A DNA stretch of 64,000 nucleotides from Ovis canadensis (Eukaryota; Chordata; Mammalia; Artiodactyla; Bovidae), in the NCBI RefSeq assembly GCF_042477335.2, contig NC_091255.1, forward strand, positions 32,466,501-32,530,500. The letters run 5' to 3'. The notes under the pieces were generated by a model. The model had not been told where the DNA came from, did no database searches, and was given only the letters and a program-made list of their open reading frames with translations. Position 1 is the first letter of the stretch; each line of letters starts with the position of its first letter. This document shows, in pieces, positions 35,480-45,092 of the stretch. A program made the translations under genes and the position numbers.

Positions 35480-35650
35480 TGGTTATCTATTGTATACGTA
35501 GTAGTCTGTATATGCCAGTCCCAGTCTCCCAGTTTATCCCTCGTTCCTTATCCTCTGTTAACCATGTTTGTTTTCTACATCCGTGATTCTAGTTCTGTTT
35601 TGTAAATAAGTTCATTTGTATGATTTTTATAAATTTATTTTTTAAAAATT
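35480..35650 (-). mobile_element. L1 3' UTR, right part
   Basis: Continues the fragment at 34940: ggttatctattgtatacgtag, then ccagtctcccagtttatccc, then gttctgttttgtaaataag. Confidence 0.7.
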
Positions 35651-35810
35651 TCTGAATAAAGTGTATAACCTTTTATTTAAAGTACCCATAAATGTTGGCC
35701 TTGATCCTAAACTACCCCATTATCTTGGACTCAATATAATATACAAAAAAGCATTATTCCATTCATTATACTTCTGAGGGTCATTTCATTGAGAGGACAC
35801 AGTATCAGTA

Positions 35811-36287
35811 TCAGTTCAGTTGCTCAGTGGTGTCCGACTCTTTGCGACCCCATGGACTGCAGCATGCCAGGCTTCCCTGTCCATTACCAATTCCCAGGAA
35901 CACCAAGGAACACCAAGTCGGTGATGCCATCTAACAGTCTCATCCTCTGTCGTCCCCTTCTCCTCCTGCCCCCAATCCCTCCCAGCATCAGGGTCATTTC
36001 CAATGAGTCAGCTCTTCACATTAGGTGGCGAAAGTATTGGAGCTTCAGCTTCAGCATCAGTCCTTCCAATGAATATTCAGAACTGATTTCCTTTAGGATG
36101 GACTGATTGGATCTCCTTGCAGTCCAAGGGACTCTCAAGAGTCTTCTCCAACACCACAGATCAAAAGCATCAATTCTTCAGCGCTCAGCTTTCTTTATAG
36201 TCCAACTCTCACATCCATACATGACTACTTTAAGAACCATAGCCTTGACTAGACAAACCTTTGTTGGCAAAGGAATATCTCTGCTTT
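35811..36287 (-). mobile_element. BovB LINE, 5' truncated
   Basis: Antisense 3' BovB of about 475 bp, from the tcagttcagttgctcag tail to ggaatatctctgctttt, where an L1 poly-T begins. It contains a small aggaacacca tandem duplication at about 35897. Confidence 0.88.
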
Positions 36288-39200
36288 TTATTTATTTTTT
36301 TAAATTTTAATTTAATTTTATTTTTTTACTCTACAATACTGTATTGGTTTTTCCCTACATTGACATGAATCTGCCACATGTGTACATGAATTCCAAACCC
36401 TGAGCCCCACTCCCACCACCCTCCCCATATCATCTCTCTGCGTCATCCCAGTGCACCAGCCCCAAACATCCTGTATCCTGTATCAAACCTAGACTAGTTT
36501 TTCATTCTTACATGATGGTATACATGTTTCAATGCCATTCTCCCAAATCATCCCACCCTCTCCCTCTCCCACAGAGTCCAAAAGTCTGTTCTTTACATTT
36601 GTGTCTATTTTGCTGTCTCACATACAGGGTTATCATTACCATCTTTCTAAATTCCTTATATATGTGTTATATACTGTATTGGTGTTTTTCTTTCTGGCTT
36701 ACTTCACTCTGTATAATCGGCTCCAGTTTCAGCCACTTCAATAGAACTGATTCAAATGTATTCTTTTTAATCAGTTCAGTTCATTTCAGTTCAGTTCAGT
36801 CACTCAGCCATGTCCGACTCTTTGCGACGCCATGAATTGCAGCATGCCAGGCCTCCCTGTCCATCACCAACTCCTGGAGTTCACTCAGACTCGCGTCCAT
36901 CGAGTCCGTGATGCCATACAGCCATCTCATCCTCGGTCGTCTCCTTCTCCTCCTGCCCCCAATCCCTCCCAGCATCAGAGTCTTCTCCAATGAGTCAACT
37001 CTTCCCATGAGGTGGCCAAAGTACTGGAGTTTCAGCTTTAGTATCATTCCTTCCCAAAAAATCCCCAGGTTGACCTCTTTTAGAATGGACTGGTTGGATC
37101 TCCTTGCAGTCCAAGGGACTCTCAAGAGTCTTCTCCAACACCACAGTTCAAAAGCATCAATTCTTCGGTGCTCAGCCTTCTTCACAGTCCAACTCTCATA
37201 TCCATACATGACTACTGGAAAAACCATAGCCTTGACTAGATGGACCTTAGTCAGACCTTAGTCAGTCTCTGCTTTTGAATATGCTATCTAGGTTGGTCAT
37301 AACTTTTCTTCCAAGGAGTAAGCGTCTTTTAATTTCATGGCTGCAGTCACCATCTGCAGTGATTTTGGAGCCAAAAAAATAAAGTCTGACACTGTTTCCC
37401 CATCTATTTCCCATGGAGTGATGGGACTGGATGCCATGATCTTCATTTTCTGAATGTTGAGCTTTAAGCCAACTTTTTCACTCTCCTCTTTTACTTTCAT
37501 CAAGAGGCTTTTTAGTTCCTCTTCACTTTCTGCCATAAGGGTGGTGTCATCTGCATATTTGAGGTGATTGATATTTCTCCCGGCAATCTTGATTCCAGCT
37601 TGTGTTTCTTCCAGTCCAGCGTTTCTCATGATGTACTCTGCATATAAGCTAAATAAGCAGGGTGACAATATACAGCCTTGACGTACTCCTTTTCCTATTT
37701 GAAACCAGTCTGTTGTTCCATGTCCAGTTCTAACTGTTGCTTCCTGGCCTGCATACAGATTTCTCAAGAGGCAGGTCAGGTGGTCTGGTATTCCCATCTC
37801 TTTCAGAATTTTCCAGTTTATTGTGATCCACACAGTCACAGTCTTTGGCTGAGTAATAATCCATTGCGTATATGTTACCACAGCTTTCTTATCCATTCAT
37901 CTACTGATGGACATCTAGGTTGCTTCCATGTCCTGGGTATTATAAACAGTGCTGTGATGAACATTGGGGTACACGTGTCTATTTCCATTCTGGTTTCCTT
38001 GGTGTATATGCCCAGCAGTGGGATTGCTGGGTCATAAGGCAGTTCTATTTCCAGTTTTTTAAGGAATCTCCACACTGTTCTCCATAGTGGCTGTGCTAGT
38101 TTGCATTCCCACCAACAGAGTAAGAGGGTTCCCTTTCCTCCACACCCTCTCCAGCATTTATTGCTTGTAGACTTTTGGATCACAGCCATTCTGACTGGTG
38201 TGAAATGGTACCTCATTGTGGTCTTGATTTGCATTTCTCTGATAATGAGTGATGTTGAGCATCTTTTCATGTGTTTGTTAGCAATCTGTATGTCTTCTTT
38301 GGAGAAATGTCTATTTTTTTGGCCCATTTTTTGATTGGATTGTTTATTTTTCTGGAATTGAGCTGCATAAGTTGCTTGTATATTTTTGAGATTAGTTGTT
38401 TGTCAGTTGCTTCATTTGCTATTATTTTCTCCCATTCCGAAGGCTGTCTTTTCACCTTGCTTATAGTTTCCTTTGTTGTGCAGAAGCTTTTAATTTTAAT
38501 TAGGTCCCATTTGTTTATTTTTGCTTTTATTTCTGGTATTCTGGGAAGTGGATCATAGAGGATCCTGCTGTGATTTATGTCGGAGAGTGTTTTGCCTATG
38601 TTCTCCTCTAGGAGTTTTATAGTTTCTGGTCTTCCGTTTAGATCTTTAATCCATTTTGAGTTTATTTTTGTGTGTGGTGTTAGAAAGTGACCTAGTTTCA
38701 TTCTTTTACAAGTGGTTGACCAGTTTTCCCAGCACCACTTGTTAAAGAAATTGTCTTTAATCCATTGTATAGTCTTGCCTCCTTTGTCGAAGATAAGGTT
38801 TCCATATGTGTGTGGATTTATCTCTGGGCTTTCTATTTTGTTCCATTGATCTATATTTCTGTCTTTGCGCCAGTACCATACTGTCTTGATGACTGTGGCT
38901 TTGTAATAGAGCCTGAAGTCAGGCAGGTTGATTCCTCCAGTTTCATTCTTCTTTCTCAAGATTGCTTTGGCTATTTGAGGTTTTTTGTATTTCCATACAA
39001 ATTGTGAAATTATTTGTTCTAGTTCTGTGAAAAATACCACTGGTAGCTTGATAGGGATTGCATTGAATCTGTAGATTGCTTTGGGTAGTATACTTGTTTT
39101 CACTATATTGATTCTTCCAATCCATGAACATGGTATATTTCTCCATCTATTAGTGTCTTCCTTGATTTCTTTCATCAGTGTTTTATAGTTTTCTATATAT

Positions 39201-39535
39201 AGGTCTTTAGTTTCTTTAGGTAGATATATTCCTAAGTATTTTATTCTTTTCGTTGCAATGGTGAATGGAATTGTTTCCTTAATGGCCACAGCAATCAGTG
39301 CAGAAAAAGAAATAAAAGGAATCCAAATTGGAAAAGAAGAAGTAAAACTCTCACTGTTTGCAGATGACATGATCCTCTACGTAGAAAACCCTAAAGACTC
39401 CACCAGAAAATTACTAGAGCTAATCAATGAATATAGTAAAGTTGCGGGATATAAAATCAACACACAGAAATCCGTTGCATTCCTATACACTAATAATGAG
39501 AAAGTGGAAAAAGAAATTAAGGAAACAATTGTACG
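36286..39535 (-). mobile_element. Ruminant L1, 5' inverted, carrying a nested BovB
   Basis: On the minus strand this element ends at a T-rich tail at the left (36286-36330) and has its 3' UTR to about 36640. ORF2 then runs up to about 39285: [20 protein letters not shown], then [19 protein letters not shown], then [19 protein letters not shown]2 has a frame change near 38325. The piece 39286-39535 is in the opposite orientation. It encodes the preceding RT segment [20 protein letters not shown], with the FADD catalytic motif. This arrangement is the 5' inversion typical of L1 twin priming. The last 15 bases of the inverted piece (attaaggaaacaatt) repeat the first bases of the sense piece. A BovB sits inside at 36772-37842, within the last codons of ORF2. 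Confidence 0.9.
36772..37842 (-). mobile_element. BovB LINE nested in L1
   Basis: Antisense BovB from the cagttcagttcagt tail to tgtgatccacacagtca. It covers the RT motifs (RYADDTTLM counterpart; here KYADDTTLM) to the 3' end. On both sides L1 ORF2 coding sequence resumes: tttgaatcagttct side at 36750 and ggctgagtaat at 37847. It is younger than the L1. A short internal deletion lies near 37255. Confidence 0.93.
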
Positions 39536-39967
39536 ATTTTTTTTGATTCCACACCGAAGTGATTCCACATCAACCATTTTGTGGGAAGTAAATCTTCTTA
39601 TTTAAACATACCTGTTATGATTTCTGTTCCCAGAGTGAATCCTTTTTGACATTCGAGGTACATAATGGATGCGATATCCACTATGATTACATATAATCAT
39701 GATTATATTATAGTTTAAAGACTAATAGCTTCATATATTTTGCTTTCCACCAGCATTCATTGGATGCACTTTATATGGCCAAGACTGTGAAAGGTATGGT
39801 GATATGTTAAGACGGCTACTGCCTTAAGAGGCTTGCAAACAACAGAGGTGATTAAATGTAGTAATTTAATAATTAGCATAATTATTAAAAATCTAATGAC
39901 ATTTGAATAGTGATTTATAGTCTTCATAGTCTGAACCATAGTGGTCTTTGCACCTATGACAGTGACT
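39536..39967. other. Unit 2 flank, 3' of OR1A-like copy 2
   Basis: Non-coding. It is paralogous to about 26850-27060 in unit 1 (attggatrcactttata, then gcaaacaacagaggtgatta). Confidence 0.55.
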
Positions 39968-40239
39968 GCTGCTGCTGCTAAGTCACTTCAGTCGTGTCCG
40001 ACTCTGTGCGACCCCAGAGACGGCAGCCTGCCAGTCTCCCCCATCCCTGGGATTCTCCAGGCAAGAACACTGGAGTGGGTTGCCATTTCCTTCTCCAGTG
40101 CCTGAAAGTGAAAGGTGAAAGTGAAGTTGCTCAGTCGTGTCCAACTTTTAGCGACCCCATGGATTGCAGCCCACCAGGCTCTTCCGTCCATAGGATTTTC
40201 CAGGCAAGAGTACTGGAGTGGGGTGCCATTGCCTTCTCC
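39968..40239 (-). mobile_element. Bov-A2 SINE (dimer) with TSD
   Basis: Two BovB-derived monomers are joined by the gaaagtgaaaggtgaaagtg linker and led by gctgctgctgc. The perfect 12-bp TSD atgacagtgact is at 39956-39967 and 40240-40251. Unit 1 has the empty site (cctgtgacagtgatgg near 27050). Confidence 0.95.
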
Positions 40240-40539
40240 ATGACAGTGACTAGGCAGGTATTATTCTTTACATGTGGATGTAGAGGCTGAACCTCAGTCT
40301 TTCTCACTTTTCCTCTCGCAATCAGTTGTTTGACTGGGGCATGAACCCAATATTCCTGTCAAAGTGAAACAAAATGTACAAAGTGGTGATCTGAGTAACG
40401 TGGTTCACAACTGTTACAAGGTTTCTGAGAGGAGGAATTTCCTGAAGGAAAGATCTAGGCAGCTTTTTGGAGGGGATGATGTTGGGGATGGGTCTGCAGG
40501 TATACCCTAATTGGTGACTGCTGTCTTCAGTGTATGAGC

Positions 40540-41478
40540 TCATATTGGATGTGAGGACGTTCTCTTGCTGAAGAGTTTTTCCAGGGCAGCTTTCATGAAC
40601 CTATTTCTTAGAGTATAGATGAAAGGATTTAACATTGGGGTCACTGCGATATACATCACAGTTATCACAGCATCCTTTAGGCTGTAACTAGTCAGAGGGC
40701 GGAAGTACATGCCCATGACTGTCCCATAATACAGAGAAACAACTGTGAGGTGGGAACCACAGGTGGAGAAGGCTTTGAGCACACCTTTGGTGGATGGAAC
40801 CCGTAAGACTGTGGAAAAGACCTGAACATAAGAGATGATGATGCATAGTAATGGCATGGAGAAAACACCAACTCCCAGGTACATCATCTTCACATTAAAG
40901 TGGATGTCAGAACAGGACAGCTTGAGCAAAGAGGCAATATCACAGTAGAAATTGGCCACTTCCTGGTTTCCACAGAAGGACAGGCTAGCTGTGAGCAGGG
41001 TATGGGGAAAGGCATTGGCATTTCCAACCACCCAAGACGCAGTGACTAGCAGGACACAAGTCCGTGGGCTCATAATTGTTGTGTAATGAAGTGGGCGGGT
41101 GATGGCCACAGCTCGATCATAGGCCATAGCAGCCAGGATGTAACTATCTGTGTTAGCCAAGGCAATCATGAAATACATCTGTGTTAGGCATCCTCCAAAG
41201 GAGATGGCTCTGGTGCCCAGGAGGTGGTTGGCCAGTGCTTTAGGGATGGTTACAGAGGAGAAGAAGATGTCAACAAAGGAGAGGTTGGCAAGGAGAAAAT
41301 ACATGGGGTTGTGGAGGCGAATGTCAGAGCGAATGGCCAAGATGATGAGCAGGTTTCCAATCAATGTGATGGGGTAAATGAACAAGAAAAGGATGAAGAA
41401 GAAGTCTTCTTGTTCCTGATGACCACTAACTCCTAGGAGGAAGATATCCAGGACAGAGGATTGGTTTTCATCTCTCAT
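40540..41478 (-). CDS. Olfactory receptor, OR1A-like copy 2
   Basis: An intact 312-residue OR collinear with copy 1: NQS glycosylation site (5-7), GN (41-42), LHNPMY (55-60), Cys97, MAYDRAVAI (118-126), Cys169/179/189, [10 protein letters not shown] (235-244) and [12 protein letters not shown] (281-292). It differs from the other copies at the N-terminus (MRDENQSSVLDIF). It also differs at the cytoplasmic end of TM7, where the usual RNRDMK reads RNRFMK (Asp to Phe at 294, a two-base codon change). That position lies in the G-protein-facing helix 8 start, so function may be altered, but nothing disables the frame. The flanking DNA is clearly older in divergence than the coding exon. Confidence 0.93.
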   Translation of the reverse strand: MRDENQSSVLDIFLLGVSGHQEQEDFFFILFLFIYPITLIGNLLIILAIRSDIRLHNPMYFLLANLSFVDIFFSSVTIPKALANHLLGTRAISFGGCLTQMYFMIALANTDSYILAAMAYDRAVAITRPLHYTTIMSPRTCVLLVTASWVVGNANAFPHTLLTASLSFCGNQEVANFYCDIASLLKLSCSDIHFNVKMMYLGVGVFSMPLLCIIISYVQVFSTVLRVPSTKGVLKAFSTCGSHLTVVSLYYGTVMGMYFRPLTSYSLKDAVITVMYIAVTPMLNPFIYTLRNRFMKAALEKLFSKRTSSHPI

Positions 41479-41520
41479 AGCTCCTTTGTTGGCAAGGGAA
41501 GAGAAGAAAGCAGAATTTTT
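41479..41520 (-). promoter_or_regulatory. Putative splice acceptor, OR1A-like copy 2
   Basis: The minus strand reads ctttcttctcttcccttgcc, then aacaaag, then gagct and ATG, with AG at 41484-41485. The sequence differs from copies 1 and 3 but the spacing to the ATG is the same. Confidence 0.5.
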
Positions 41521-42025
41521 AGTGAAGTACTGTGTCTAATATATTCTTTATTCATCACATTGGATTACCTGTGTTTATACTTGGGTATGCTAAATTCAGA
41601 GATAGTTAATATTTGGGGAAAATGATCACTTTTCATCAATCTAATTGTCAGAGAGCCTTTGACACATGCTAAGAAGATAAGTGATGCCCATTCTCCTGAT
41701 TCAAAACCTTTGATTTAATCATTCAACAATTAAATTTCAATTTGTTTGTGCTAAATACTTTGTAAGGCCTTGTGGAAAAACCATGAGCATGTGGAAAAAC
41801 CATGAGCATGTTGAAAATATGGTTGTCTGTTTATTTATTCGACATATATGACATAGTTTCTGCTCTACCTTATAACTTCATGGAGAATCCTAATTGTACA
41901 TGATAGGAAAAGGACAGCATTTGAAGAAAAAACTTCAGTACAAAGAATGTGTTGTACATGGAACATCCTGGATAATTAGAAACTGTTCTATTGACTGATC
42001 CCAGAGCCCAGGTGGTATCAGGCGT
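41521..42025. other. 5' flank of OR1A-like copy 2
   Basis: No gene. It contains an exact 19-bp tandem duplication (gtggaaaaaccatgagcat) at 41772-41790 / 41791-41809. It is paralogous to 53820-54400 in unit 3. Confidence 0.6.
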
Positions 42026-43120
42026 CTGCACTCGTGTCTAACTCTTTGCAACCCCATGAACCGCAGCACGCCAGGCTTCCCTGTCCAGCACCAACTCCCG
42101 GAGTTCACCCAAACTCATGTCATTGAGTTGGTGATGCCATCCAACCATCTCATCCTCTGTCATCCCCTTCTCCTTCTGCCCTCAATCTTTGCCAGTGTCA
42201 AGGTCTTTTCAAATGAGTCAACTTTTTGCATCAGGTTGCCAAAGTATTGGAGTTTCAGCTTCAACATCAGTTCTACCAGTGAACACCCAGGACTAATCTC
42301 CTTTAGGATGGACTGGTTGGATCTCCTTGCAGTCCAAGGAACTTTCAAGAGTCTTCTCCAACACCATAGTTCAAAAGCATCACTTCTTCGGTGCTCAGCT
42401 TTCTTTATAGTCCAACTCTCACATCCATACATGACTACTGGAAAAACCATAGCTTTGATGAGATGGACCTTTGTTGACAAAGTAATATCTCTGCTTTTTA
42501 ATATGCTGTCTAGGTTGGTCATAACTTTCCTTCCAAAGAGTAAGTGTCTTTTAATTTCATGGCTGCAATCACCATCTGCAGTGATTTTGGAGCCCCCAAA
42601 TATAAAGTCAGCCACTGTTTCCACTGTTTCCCCATCTATTTGCCATGAAGTGACGGGACTGGATGCCATGATCTTAGTTTTCTGAATGTTGAGCTTTAAG
42701 CCAACTTTTTCACTCTTCTCTTTCAGTTTCATTAAAGGCTTTTTAGTTCTTCACTTTCTGCCATAAGGGTGGTGTCATCTGCATATCTGAGGTGATTGAT
42801 ATTTCTCTTGGCAATCTTGATTCCAGCTTTTGCTTCATCCAGCCCAGCGTTTCTCATGACATACTCTGCATATAAGTTAAATAAGCAGGGTGACAATATA
42901 CAGCCTTGACGTACTCCTTTTCCCATTTGGAACCAGTCTGTTGTTCCATATCCAGTTCTAACTGTTGCTTCCTGACCTGCATACAGATTTCTCAAGAGGC
43001 AGGTCAGGTGGTCTGGTATTCCCATCTCTTTCAGAATTTTCCACCTTTGTTGTGATCCACACAGTCAAAGGCTTTGGCATAGTAAATAAAGCAGAAATAG
43101 ATGTTTTTCTGGAACTCTCT
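42026..43120 (-). mobile_element. BovB LINE, 5' truncated
   Basis: Antisense BovB of about 1.1 kb covering RT to the 3' end. It has two long open stretches (RYADDTTLM region 42732-43025 and the C-terminal part 42160-42732) separated by an indel near 42735. It is absent from the equivalent site in unit 3 (54390-54420). Confidence 0.92.
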
Positions 43121-43148
43121 GGTGTTAGAAGATTGTAAATCAAAATAC

Positions 43149-43372
43149 GGGCTTCCCAGGTGACTCAGTGGTAAAGAATTCACCTGCCGATGCAGGAGAT
43201 GCAGGAGACGAAGTTTCAGTCCCTGGGTGGGGAAGATCCCCTGGAGTAGGAAAAGGTGACCCATTCCAATATTCTTGCCTGGAAAATTCCATGGCTAGAG
43301 AAGCCTGGTGGAGTACAGTTCATGGGGTTGTAAACAGTCAGACATGGCTGAGTGACAGCACACATGTACACA
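43149..43372 (+). mobile_element. Bov-tA SINE
   Basis: Sense Bov-tA (gggcttcccaggtgactcag ... acatggctgagtgacagcac) 28 bases beyond the BovB. It is also unit 2 specific. Confidence 0.9.
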
Positions 43373-43985
43373 GATCAGAAAGACAACTTGGAATAGGTCC
43401 TAGCAAAGCAACCCTAGTAAACTCCTCCTCAGATGTCCCATTTTCAAAGTATATATTCTCTACTAGCTCTTGGTAGGTTTTACCTCTTTTCCAAACCCTT
43501 AATTATATATAAGCTCAACTCTTTCTGTTTTCTCTTCCTTTGCTATGTTATTTCTTTTAATGACTCATTCAACCCCATTGTGGCTTCAGCTACTGCTTAG
43601 TAGACTGTCTGATCTACATCTGTACACTTGATCTCTCTTTCCTTTATTTCCACATTTGTTGTACTGTAACATGTCTAAGAATCCCTATACACTGCATATA
43701 CAACCTAAATAGTTGGCAAGGTTTTTTGAGAAGGAAAACCTTCTTTATTTTTATCTCTTCCAGGGAAATTTTTGTGAAGTAATGTTCATTTTGTGTACCA
43801 ATAAGTTTACACTCAATATTTCTTGAATTATACCCAGGTTTATTATATGGGCTCCCCACATGTGGTGTACTCCTGGGCACACTCACCCAGTTTTCCCTCA
43901 CCTCTACATCTGATCTTGTTGATTTAATTTCAGATAATTGGTCTATAAACCAACTTTTCTATTTGTTGTCTCTGTACTTTAGTTT
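43373..43985. other. Unit 2 5' flank
   Basis: Non-coding. It matches 54430-54660 of unit 3 (ggtcctagcaaag/ggtcatagcaaag, then actactgcttag/actacttagcag). No gene. Confidence 0.55.
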
Positions 43986-44151
43986 TTTAAAATTAATTTT
44001 TAATTGGGGTATAATTGCTTTACAATGTGGTGTTAGGTTCTTCTGTACATCAAAGTCAATCAGTTATACATACATATATCCCCTCTTTTTTTAGATTTCC
44101 TTCCCATTTAGGTCGCCAAGGAGCATTGAGTATATTTCCCTGTGCTATAAT
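43986..44151 (-). mobile_element. L1 3' UTR, left part
   Basis: Antisense L1 3' end (taattggggtataattgc, then acaatgtggtgttaggttc, then ccctgtgctataataag). It is interrupted twice by SINEs and resumes at 44628. A short L1 piece also lies between the SINEs at 44355-44374. Confidence 0.75.
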
Positions 44152-44354
44152 AAGTGAAGTCACTCAGTCGTGTCCGACTTTGCGGCCCCATGGACTGTAT
44201 CCTACCAGGCTCCTCTGTCCGTGGGATTTTCCAGGCAAGAATATTGGAATGGGTTGCCATTTCCTTCTCCAGGGGATCTTCCTGACCCAGGGATCGAACC
44301 CAGGTCTCCTGCATTGCAGGCAGATGATTTACCCTCTAAGCCACCAGGGAAGTG
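44152..44354 (-). mobile_element. Bov-tA SINE inside L1
   Basis: Antisense Bov-tA (agtcactcagtcgtgtccgac ... gccaccagggaagtg). Confidence 0.9.
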
Positions 44355-44374
44355 CAATATAGTAAGTTCTCATT

Positions 44375-44627
44375 ATGGCAACCCACTCCAGTACTCTTGC
44401 CTGACAAATCCCATGGATGGAGGAGCCTGGTAGGCTGCAGTCCATGGGGTCGCTGAGGACTGAGTGACTTCACTTTCCCTTTTTACTTTCATGCATTGGA
44501 GAAGAAAATGGCAACCCACTGCAGTATTCTTGCCTGGAGAATCCCAGGGACAGGGGAGCCTGGTGGGCTGCCGTCTATGGGGTTGCACAGAGTTGGACAC
44601 TACTGAAGCGACTTAGCAGTAGCAGCA
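44375..44627 (+). mobile_element. Bov-A2 SINE inside L1
   Basis: Sense Bov-A2 dimer, slightly shortened at its 5' end, with the cactttccctttttactttc linker and the gaagcgacttagcagtagcagc end. It inserted at the cattatt/attaatt point of the L1 3' UTR. Confidence 0.88.
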
Positions 44628-44830
44628 TTAATTATCTATCTTATACATAGTAGTGTGTGGATGTCAATCCTAGTCTCCCAATTTATCCCATCTCTCCTTC
44701 CCCCATTGGTATCCGTAGTTTGTTTTTATATAGTGTAGTATCACTTATATGTGGAATCTAGAAAAATGGTACAGATGAACTTATTGACAAAGCAGAAGTA
44801 GAGACTAAAGTAAAGCACTCAGTGCTTTAG
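44628..44830 (-). mobile_element. L1 3' UTR, right part
   Basis: Continues 43986-44151: attatctatcttatacatag, then ctagtctcccaatttatccc, then gtatcacttatatgtggaat. Confidence 0.7.
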
Positions 44831-45009
44831 TTTTGACAACCATCGTTTTCTATCTGATATATTTTAATTTATAAGTCTAAATTCTGAATGGGAGTATATT
44901 ATCAGCTCTAGAATTACAGTTATTGCTGGAATGAAAAGGAAAAATTTGAGATTTGGGATGGGAATAAATGGAGTTTTGAATGTATCTAATATTTATTTCT
45001 TTAAAAAAT

Positions 45010-45092
45010 TTGGAGCAAACTGAATCACTTTGCTATATATACCTGAAACTAACTCAACACTGTAAATCAACCATATTCCAAAAAAAAAACTG
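45010..45092 (+). mobile_element. L1 3' terminus, sense
   Basis: Reads actgaatcactttgctatat, then acctgaaactaactcaacac, then gtaaatcaaccatattcc, then an A run. It is oriented opposite to the L1 piece just to the left. Confidence 0.75.

Noticed and set aside
38267-39370. 367-codon minus-strand frame as a host gene
   Set aside because: It is L1 ORF2 ([21 protein letters not shown] region) whose beginning is an inversion junction.
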